A DNA stretch of 64,000 nt from contig NZ_JBNRLS010000007.1 of the NCBI RefSeq assembly GCF_050379415.1, positions 1 to 64,000 on the forward strand, written 5' to 3'. The notes beneath the pieces are model-generated. The model ran no database searches. It was not told where the DNA came from and was given only the letters and a program-made list of their open reading frames with translations. This document shows positions 58,267 through 64,000 of this stretch, piece by piece; position 1 is the stretch's first letter; each line of letters starts with the position of its first letter. The position numbers were made by a program, and so were the translations under genes. This stretch comes from Marinobacter sp050379415. GTDB taxonomy: Bacteria; Pseudomonadota; Gammaproteobacteria; Pseudomonadales; Oleiphilaceae.

Positions 58267-59793
58267 ATGAGCCAACATCATTTTGACGTCCTGATCATCG
58301 GCGCCGGCGTTTCCGGCATTGGCATGGCGTGTCACCTGAAGCGAGAGTGCCCGGGCAAGTCCTTCGCCATCCTGGAGCGCCGGCAATCTCTTGGCGGTAC
58401 CTGGGATCTGTTCCGCTATCCCGGTATCCGTTCCGACTCCGATATGTTCACCTTCGGCTACAACTTCCGCCCGTGGACCGGCGGCAAGGTTCTGGCGGAC
58501 GGCGCCTCGATCAAGAATTACGTGCGCGAGACCGCCAGGGAGCATGATGTCGAACGGCACATCCGCTACGGCCTGGCGGTGAAAACGGCGGACTGGTCCG
58601 GTGTCGACAAATGCTGGAAACTGACCGCCCTGAATGAGGCCACCGGAGAAACCGAACACTACACCGCCAGTTTCCTGGTGGGTTGTACCGGTTACTACAA
58701 CTATGACCAGGGCTACAAACCGGATTTCCCGGGCGAGAGTGATTTCAAGGGCCAGATCGTGCATCCCCAGCATTGGCCCGAGAATCTGGACTACGCCGGC
58801 AAGAAGGTAGTGGTGATCGGCAGTGGCGCTACCGCCATTACCCTGGTGCCGACCATGGCGGAGAAGGCGGCACACGTGACCATGCTGCAGCGCTCGCCCA
58901 CCTATCTGATGCCCCTGCCATCCACCGACAAGATCACCCTGGGTCTGCAGAAGGTGCTGCCGGAGAAGGCAGCGTACCGGCTGACCCGCGCCCGGAATAT
59001 TTCCATCTCAAGGCTGCTGTACCAACGTTCCCGCAAGAGCCCGAAGGCGATGCGGAGATTGTTCCTCTCTATCATCCGGCGGCAGCTGGATGGCAAAGCC
59101 GATATGCGCCATTTCACCCCGGACTACAACCCCTGGGATCAGCGCCTGTGTGTGGTCAAGGATGGCGATCTGTTCGAGGCGCTCAAAGCGGGCAAGGCTT
59201 CCATTGCCACCGATCACATCGAGCGGTTCACCGAGACCGGCATTCGTCTGCAATCCGGCGAGGAGCTGGAAGCGGATATCATCATTCCGGCCACTGGCCT
59301 GGATATCCAGATGCTGGGTGGCATCAAGCCGAGCGTGGATGGTCAGGAAGTGGTGATGAAGGACAAGGTGATCTACAAGAACGTGATGGTTGAAGGCGTG
59401 CCCAATGCCGCCATGATCTTCGGCTACACCAACATTTCCTGGACCCTGAAGGTGGATATCGCTGCGGAGTATCTGTGCCGTCTGATCAACCTGATGGACA
59501 AGCGCGGTTACCGCACCGTGGTGGCCCGCGATACCGAGAACAGCCGGGGCGAGGACACCATTCTGGGTTCCCTGAACTCCGGTTACATCAAGCGCGCCGC
59601 GGATCGTCTGCCCCGCCAGGGAACCCAGGGGCCCTGGAAGTCCTCACAGAACTATCTGGAGGATGTGAAGATCCTGCGGTTTGATCCGATCGAAGACGGC
59701 TACCTGGAGTTCGATGGCAAACGCTCCCGCGCCGGCGAGGGCCCGGCCCGTGGCTTTCTCCGGCCCTTGCGTTCGGCCCTGTTCGGCTCCTGA
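58267..59793 (+). CDS. Baeyer-Villiger-type flavin monooxygenase
   Basis: A 508-residue class B flavoprotein monooxygenase, started at the ATG at 58267 (MSQHHFDVLIIGAG). FAD motif LIIGAGVSGIGMAC, NADPH motif VVIGSGATAITLV and the BVMO fingerprint F-x-G-x-x-x-H-x-x-x-W-P as FKGQIVHPQHWP. Enzymes of this type insert oxygen into ketones or oxidise sulfur and nitrogen centres. It appears monocistronic and shows no partner hydrolase, so the substrate is open. Confidence 0.9.
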   Translation: MSQHHFDVLIIGAGVSGIGMACHLKRECPGKSFAILERRQSLGGTWDLFRYPGIRSDSDMFTFGYNFRPWTGGKVLADGASIKNYVRETAREHDVERHIRYGLAVKTADWSGVDKCWKLTALNEATGETEHYTASFLVGCTGYYNYDQGYKPDFPGESDFKGQIVHPQHWPENLDYAGKKVVVIGSGATAITLVPTMAEKAAHVTMLQRSPTYLMPLPSTDKITLGLQKVLPEKAAYRLTRARNISISRLLYQRSRKSPKAMRRLFLSIIRRQLDGKADMRHFTPDYNPWDQRLCVVKDGDLFEALKAGKASIATDHIERFTETGIRLQSGEELEADIIIPATGLDIQMLGGIKPSVDGQEVVMKDKVIYKNVMVEGVPNAAMIFGYTNISWTLKVDIAAEYLCRLINLMDKRGYRTVVARDTENSRGEDTILGSLNSGYIKRAADRLPRQGTQGPWKSSQNYLEDVKILRFDPIEDGYLEFDGKRSRAGEGPARGFLRPLRSALFGS

Positions 59794-61194
59794 TCAGTCA
59801 AACGCCGGGCGAATAACATCCCGGTAATTCCGGATTCGCCGGACATAGTGCACGGGCTCATAGCCCCGGGCGTAGCCGTAGCGGGTGCTGGGGTAATAGC
59901 GCTTGTCGGCTTTCAGGGGTAATACCTGCACCATGTCCTCCCAGGAGTCCGGATTCTTGCCCAGCTCCCGGGCCAGCTGGCGGGCGTCGAGCAGGTGGCC
60001 GCGGCCGATGTTGTAGCTGGCCAGTGCCAGGAAGGTGCGGTCCGGCTCCGGGATGGTTTCGGGCAGGCGGCGGTGCCGGTCGGCCAGGTAACGGGCCCCG
60101 CCGTCGATGGCTGCTATAGGATCCAGGCGGTTGCTGACACCCAGGGATTCGGCGGTGCGCTGGGTCAGCATCATGATGCCGCGTACCCCGGTCGGCGATT
60201 TCGCGGTGGGATCCCAGTGGGACTCCTGGTAGGCGAGGGCGGCCAGCAGGTCTGCGGGCATACCGGTTTTGGCTTCCGCTGCCTCAAACTTGTCGATAAA
60301 TTTCGGTAACCGTTCATCGATGCGGCGGTTCAATGCCCGCAAGTCGACGAAATCGAATTCGCCGATGTAGGCGTAGTAACGGTTCTCCATCTCGCCGATG
60401 GCCTCATCACCCTCCTTGCTGTTCATCCATTCCCGGGCATCCGAGGCCAGCTCTTCGGCTCCGGCCGGCAGATACCAGCCCAGATTGCGGCCATCGGTGA
60501 GGGTCATGGCCACTTCCAGGTGTGGGAAGTGCCGGCGCATGACCTGCACGATGTTGGAATCGGCGACGGTACACTCGATGTCTTGTTCCGCCACTTCGGA
60601 CAGCAGAATTTCGGTGGTGCGGTCGGCATCTTCGGTGAATTCGATACCGGGGTACTGTTCATTCAGCAGGCGCAGGGTTTCGGCGTAGCTGGACCCGGCG
60701 GTGATCACGATCCCCGTACCCGCAATGGCTTCCGGTTTCCGTGGCAGGGGGCGGGCATCCCGGTGGCACACCAGCTGCTCGGTGATTTCCGTGTGTGCCG
60801 GTCCGCGGGTGAATTGCCCATCCCGTGATGGCAGGTGGGTCAGACCGGCTGCGGCCAGGTGGGTGTTGCCGGCGGCCAGTGCATCCAGCACATCGCTGGT
60901 GGAATCGAGCATGGTCCACTCCACCTGCCAGCCGCGGGCAGCCGCGTAATCACTGATCAGAGAATACTCGGGGCCGATCGGGTTCTCATGGCGGTCCAGA
61001 TAATAGGTGGTAGAGCCGTTCCGGGTGGCAACCTTGAGGGCTCCGGTTTCAGAGGGGGGCGCGAGTTCCTCGCTGATGGCCTGCTGGTTTTCGGTTTCGG
61101 TTTCGGTTTCGGTTTCGAATTCGGCTTCGCTGCAGCCTGCCAGCAGGATAGGCACGATCAGAAGACTGCCTCTGAACATCCGTCCTGACATCAT
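59794..61194 (-). CDS. mltF: MltF, membrane-bound lytic transglycosylase
   Basis: A 466-residue lipoprotein (lipobox LLAGCSE) with two domains. Residues about 50-275 form an SBP_bac_3 domain (GALKVATRNGSTTYYLDRHENPIGPEYSLISDYAAARG). Residues 300-440 form a goose-lysozyme-like SLT domain, catalytic Glu in LLAALAYQESHWDPTAKSPTGVRGIMMLT. MltF cleaves peptidoglycan glycans at the outer membrane inner face. An ET-repeat linker follows the lipobox, encoded by a hexanucleotide repeat near 61087-61118. Start chosen at the first of two adjacent ATGs. Confidence 0.92.
   Translation of the reverse strand: MMSGRMFRGSLLIVPILLAGCSEAEFETETETETENQQAISEELAPPSETGALKVATRNGSTTYYLDRHENPIGPEYSLISDYAAARGWQVEWTMLDSTSDVLDALAAGNTHLAAAGLTHLPSRDGQFTRGPAHTEITEQLVCHRDARPLPRKPEAIAGTGIVITAGSSYAETLRLLNEQYPGIEFTEDADRTTEILLSEVAEQDIECTVADSNIVQVMRRHFPHLEVAMTLTDGRNLGWYLPAGAEELASDAREWMNSKEGDEAIGEMENRYYAYIGEFDFVDLRALNRRIDERLPKFIDKFEAAEAKTGMPADLLAALAYQESHWDPTAKSPTGVRGIMMLTQRTAESLGVSNRLDPIAAIDGGARYLADRHRRLPETIPEPDRTFLALASYNIGRGHLLDARQLARELGKNPDSWEDMVQVLPLKADKRYYPSTRYGYARGYEPVHYVRRIRNYRDVIRPAFD
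61087..61118. repeat. TTCGGT hexanucleotide repeat inside mltF
   Basis: About five consecutive copies of a TTTCGG-type six-base unit encode alternating Glu-Thr in the linker just after the lipoprotein signal. Copy-number changes would keep the frame and only alter linker length. Confidence 0.85.
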
Positions 61195-61332
61195 CACAAC
61201 TCCGTGGCTGGGTGACTGTGTAAGCATTATTACGTACTTATCAGAGACATACTCCCAGACTTCCCGAATGGATGCATCAGGATTCGACCGGTGGTCTAGA
61301 CTGGAGGTTACATTTCACCGAGGGGCACCGTT

Positions 61333-61788
61333 ATGAATCACATCATCAAACCTGTTTCGTTCGTGATCATCCTGTTGCTGAGCTCACTGGCCCATGCCGC
61401 CGACGGACTGATTGTGGTGCAGAGCAACCACGGTGTGACAGAGACCGCCGACCGGCTCGAAGCCGTGTTGCAGGATAAGGGCATGAAAATCATGAACCGG
61501 ATCAATCATGCCGCTGGCGCCGAGTCCGCCGGGATGGAGTTGCGGCCCACGGAGCTGGTGATTTTTGGTAACCCGAAAGTGGGGACCCCCCTGATGCAGT
61601 GCGCCCAGAGTGTGGCAGCTGACCTTCCTCAGAAGGCCCTGATCTGGGAGGACGAACAGGGTCAGGTCTGGCTCGGTTACAACGATCCCGCCTACCTGAA
61701 AGCCCGGCACGCCATCGAGGGCTGTGATGAAGTCCTGGATAAGGTGAACAACGCGTTGGCTAATTTCGCTGAGGCAGCAACAAAATAG
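61333..61788 (+). CDS. DUF302 domain protein, exported
   Basis: A 151-residue protein with a signal peptide (KPVSFVIILLLSSLAHAAD) followed by one DUF302 domain: VVQSNHGVTETADRLEAVLQDKGMKIMNRINHAAGAESAGMELRPTELVIFGNPKVGTPLMQCAQSVAADLPQKALIWEDEQGQVWLGYNDPAYL. The fold has an alpha-beta barrel-like dimer; no reaction is known. Divergent from mltF. The stop codon lies within a 10-base stem hairpin. Confidence 0.9.
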   Translation: MNHIIKPVSFVIILLLSSLAHAADGLIVVQSNHGVTETADRLEAVLQDKGMKIMNRINHAAGAESAGMELRPTELVIFGNPKVGTPLMQCAQSVAADLPQKALIWEDEQGQVWLGYNDPAYLKARHAIEGCDEVLDKVNNALANFAEAATK

Positions 61789-61809
61789 ATCCCGGCCAAC
61801 CGGGATCTA
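61786..61809 (+). terminator. Hairpin overlapping the DUF302 stop codon
   Basis: Perfect stem TAGATCCCGG (61786-61795) and CCGGGATCTA (61800-61809) with loop CCAA. There is no T run, so it may stop transcription poorly or protect the mRNA end. Confidence 0.6.
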
Positions 61810-61878
61810 TCCCCATAAATGCTGATGGCGGTGCGTAAGTAGCTTCCTTAATATCAGGGCCTCGCCTATTGAGGAAGC

Positions 61879-63189
61879 ATGCCCTTGCAGTCGATCCGTT
61901 CACTTCTCGCCTACCTTGCCCTGATTGCCGCGGTGCTCTCGTTGTTGCCGGGGATGGCGTTTGTGGGTGCGGTCGCGGTTGGCCTCGCGGTGCTGCTGGG
62001 CTGGCGGGACATGCGCCGGGTTCCGAGGGTGGTGTTTTCCGTTGCTGTGCTGGCCCTGGTGTTCGCGCTGGGCCGCGACCCGGGCCTGATTGTGGATGCC
62101 GCGAACAATATGACCCGCCTGGCAGGACTGGTGCTGGCGGTGATGCTGCTGTCCAACGTATTGGGTCGCTCCAGGGACCTGCAACGGATTTCAGCCAGCC
62201 TCTTTGGTGGCAAGCCGCTGACCCGTTACCTGAGCCTGGCCTTCGGCACCTCCCTGGTTTCCATTCCGCTGAATTTTGGCTCGGTGGCCGTCGTCGGCAG
62301 CCTGGTGGGCGAGCGTATCCGCCGCGGGGGCGACGCGGCTGCTACCCGCAACGCCACCCGGGCAGTACTTCGGGGGTTCGGGGTATCGCCTACCTTCTCA
62401 CCGCTGTCGATTTCGGTGGTGCTCACGCTCACCCTGTTGCCGGGCTTAGGCAGTATCCAGCTGCTGTCGCTCGCCATTCCTTTCTCGGTCGTGCTGATCC
62501 TGATGGGCCTGATCTGGCGTGACCCGGAAACCGGCCAGGAACGGGTGTCCCCGGAAGACAAGGCCGGAGTGGCAACCTGGTTGAGGTTTGGTGGCCTGGT
62601 TCTGGCGATCTGTGTGGGTGTCTTCGTGCTCAGCCACCGGTTCGAGCTCAGCTACGCCTACGCGGTAACCCTTTCCTGCCTGGGCGCCGTGTTGGGAGCG
62701 CGTCTGCTGGCCTGGAGCCGCCGGCAGAATCCACCCATGGCGAACATGGCGAATGTCAGTAATGAGCTGGCCATTGTCGGCGGTTCGGCTTTCATCGGTT
62801 CGGTCATCAGTGGTGTGGTACTGGGCCAGATCAGCGGTAACGCCGATCTGCCTGCCTGGAGCTGGCCGATTCTGGCCGCCTGCGTGCCCTGGGTTTATTT
62901 CCTCGCGGGTCTTGGCGGCGTCAATCCCATTGTTGTCGGGACCCTGGTTGGCGGTGTTCTTGGATCCCTGTGGCCGGCAGAGGCCCTGATCGGACTGGGC
63001 ATCGCTATGGTGACCGGTTGGGGTATTACCGCATTCGGGACACCCTTTGCCGCCAATGCCCTGATCATGGAGCGGCTGACCGGGTACCGGGCCGTGGATG
63101 CCTCCTTCCGCTGGAGTCTTCCTCTTTCCCTGTCCGGGCTGACGCTTGCCAGCCTGACGGCCTGTATTCTGACGGCCTGGCTGGCATAA
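61879..63189 (+). CDS. Multi-pass transporter-like membrane protein
   Basis: A 436-residue protein with 11 or 12 predicted spans. Two regions look like re-entrant loops of the ion-transporter superfamily: SLVSIPLNFGSVAVVGSLVGERI near residue 130 and GVNPIVVGTLVGGVLGSL near 350, an inverted-repeat layout seen in DcuC/CitMHS/GntP-like carriers. A GFGVSPTFSPLSISVVLTLTLLPG segment is also well marked. I do not recognise a named family. Substrate is probably an organic anion, by analogy only. Confidence 0.72.
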   Translation: MPLQSIRSLLAYLALIAAVLSLLPGMAFVGAVAVGLAVLLGWRDMRRVPRVVFSVAVLALVFALGRDPGLIVDAANNMTRLAGLVLAVMLLSNVLGRSRDLQRISASLFGGKPLTRYLSLAFGTSLVSIPLNFGSVAVVGSLVGERIRRGGDAAATRNATRAVLRGFGVSPTFSPLSISVVLTLTLLPGLGSIQLLSLAIPFSVVLILMGLIWRDPETGQERVSPEDKAGVATWLRFGGLVLAICVGVFVLSHRFELSYAYAVTLSCLGAVLGARLLAWSRRQNPPMANMANVSNELAIVGGSAFIGSVISGVVLGQISGNADLPAWSWPILAACVPWVYFLAGLGGVNPIVVGTLVGGVLGSLWPAEALIGLGIAMVTGWGITAFGTPFAANALIMERLTGYRAVDASFRWSLPLSLSGLTLASLTACILTAWLA

Positions 63190-63202
63190 CAATCTGAAAC
63201 GA

Positions 63203-63976
63203 TCAGGGCTTCGGGCCCATCATGCGCTCCAGGGCCTGGGGGTTCGGCAGGCCCTGCACCATCACCACGCCATCATCGTCTTTGTACAGGGTGCTGGGCG
63301 TGGCGCGGAGACCCAGCTCCTGCATCAGGCGGTTATTGGCTTTGACTTCCATGTGGGCCGCGCTTACCAGCTTGCGGTCAACCTCGATACCGCCCTGTTC
63401 GTAGCTGGCCTGGTGATCGTGCAGCGCTGCTTCAGGATTCTCACTGCCGAGAATGGTGGCGGCTTTGGTCAGGCTGTCCTCTTTCAAAATTCCCACCAGA
63501 ATATGGCGTAACTGGACGTCGCCGGCCTCAATCCAGGGTTCTGCCTGTTGGCGGAACCGGTAGCAATAGGGGCAGTTGGGGTCGGTGAAGGTGTAGATGA
63601 TGGTGTCCGCATCAGGGGAACCATCCTGTACCCAGTTGCTGTTCTCCAGCTGCGGCCAGGCTTCCGCGAATTTCGGGCCCTCGATCAGCTCCTGGATGCT
63701 GGCGGCACTGAGGTTGTTCCCTTCTTCATCCAGCAGGGTGCCGACGATCACGTGGTTGCCATCCGGTGTCAGGTAAAAGGCCAGCGATCGCCCCTGCATT
63801 TCGCCAACGTAGCCGGTCATGCCGCCCGGGGCTTCAAAGCTCTCCACAACCTTCACACCCTGTTGTTCCAGTGACTGGATAACCGGTGGATAGTCTTGTG
63901 CCTGCGCGGTGGTTGCGACAAGGGCGGTGGACAGCAGGGCGCCCTTGAGCAGGAGCCGGAGAGGGAAGGTAGTCAT
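63203..63976 (-). CDS. dsbG: DsbG-like periplasmic thiol:disulfide protein
   Basis: A 257-residue periplasmic protein with signal peptide (LLLKGALLSTALVATTAQAQD). The N-terminal dimerisation domain (residues 25-90) is followed by a thioredoxin fold with the active site FTDPNCPYCYRFRQQAEPW and the cis-proline loop LRATPSTLYKDDDG. CPYC is the E. coli DsbG motif (DsbC has CGYC). DsbG reduces sulfenylated cysteines of periplasmic enzymes. The threonine before the cis-Pro (ATPS) also agrees with DsbG. The gene starts within the window, 24 bases before its end. Confidence 0.92.
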   Translation of the reverse strand: MTTFPLRLLLKGALLSTALVATTAQAQDYPPVIQSLEQQGVKVVESFEAPGGMTGYVGEMQGRSLAFYLTPDGNHVIVGTLLDEEGNNLSAASIQELIEGPKFAEAWPQLENSNWVQDGSPDADTIIYTFTDPNCPYCYRFRQQAEPWIEAGDVQLRHILVGILKEDSLTKAATILGSENPEAALHDHQASYEQGGIEVDRKLVSAAHMEVKANNRLMQELGLRATPSTLYKDDDGVVMVQGLPNPQALERMMGPKP

Positions 63977-64000
63977 CGGGATGTTAACTCCTTGGAGTTG

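Noticed and set aside
1..64000. CRISPR arrays, prophage, tRNA or rRNA genes
   Set aside because: No regularly spaced repeats, phage structural genes, cloverleaf-like sequences or rRNA segments were recognised by reading. A dedicated tRNA scan was not possible here.

Overview
The window looks like chromosomal DNA of a marine or halophilic gammaproteobacterium, most like Marinobacter. This is an inference from gene families and style: betIBA, OxyR-type ahpC/ahpF, DUF3581, DUF2897, DUF302 and DUF3175 genes, high-GC coding sequence, and many osmolyte genes. No rRNA, tRNA, CRISPR array or prophage was seen.

Layout. 1-2615: part of an integron gene-cassette array. Five consecutive cassettes end in attC sites, and in all five the 7-base start of the cassette is the exact reverse complement of the 7-base left end of its own attC. 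Cargo: DUF2834 membrane protein, Cys-rich secreted protein, DUF6429 protein, SRPBCC/AHSA1 protein, and a reversed parDE toxin-antitoxin pair. An internally deleted IS110/IS1111-type element (2614-3005) abuts the last attC. 3.0-9.3 kb: a membrane protein, an RlpA-like lipoprotein, a TauD/TfdA dioxygenase, and a YehZYXW (OsmF)-type quaternary-amine ABC importer. 9.3-15 kb: VOC protein, OsmC-YcaO fusion, and an ECF42-type sigma factor with its DGPF/YciI partner genes. 15-24 kb: LysR/DoxX/DODA dioxygenase, serine hydrolase, and several envelope genes (OmpA, DUF4398, DUF3592, DUF2897, DUF4396). 24-30.4 kb: KefB-type antiporter, Ala-rich secreted protein, outer-membrane barrel, and an S8 protease divergent from an ECF sigma/anti-sigma pair. 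30.5-35.8 kb: betI-betB-betA plus a short BCCT-like transporter preceded by a 15-codon leader ORF. 35.8-41.2 kb: ahpC and ahpF, each behind an OxyR-like box, with DUF3581 and a His-rich GHKL ATPase between them. 41-44.8 kb: transglutaminase-like protein, acetylpolyamine amidohydrolase, two small envelope proteins, and an encapsulated-ferritin-like protein with no shell gene beside it. 44.8-58.1 kb: a large catabolic locus (below). 58.2-64 kb: Baeyer-Villiger-type monooxygenase, MltF, DUF302 protein, an unassigned membrane transporter, and DsbG.

The most interesting system is at 44.8-58.1 kb. A class III aminotransferase, two-subunit CoA-transferase, M20 deacylase, thiolase, polar amino acid ABC importer with an embedded GNAT acetyltransferase, GabT and GabD lie side by side with a LysR and a MocR regulator. 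In type and number these match the steps biochemically described for L-beta-lysine degradation: N6-acetylation, transamination to 3-oxo-6-acetamidohexanoate, CoA transfer, thiolysis to 4-acetamidobutyryl-CoA, deacetylation to GABA, then succinate. I propose a beta-lysine / N6-acetyl-beta-lysine utilisation locus; this is an inference from gene content. It would suit an organism that also imports and oxidises other compatible solutes such as choline and betaine.
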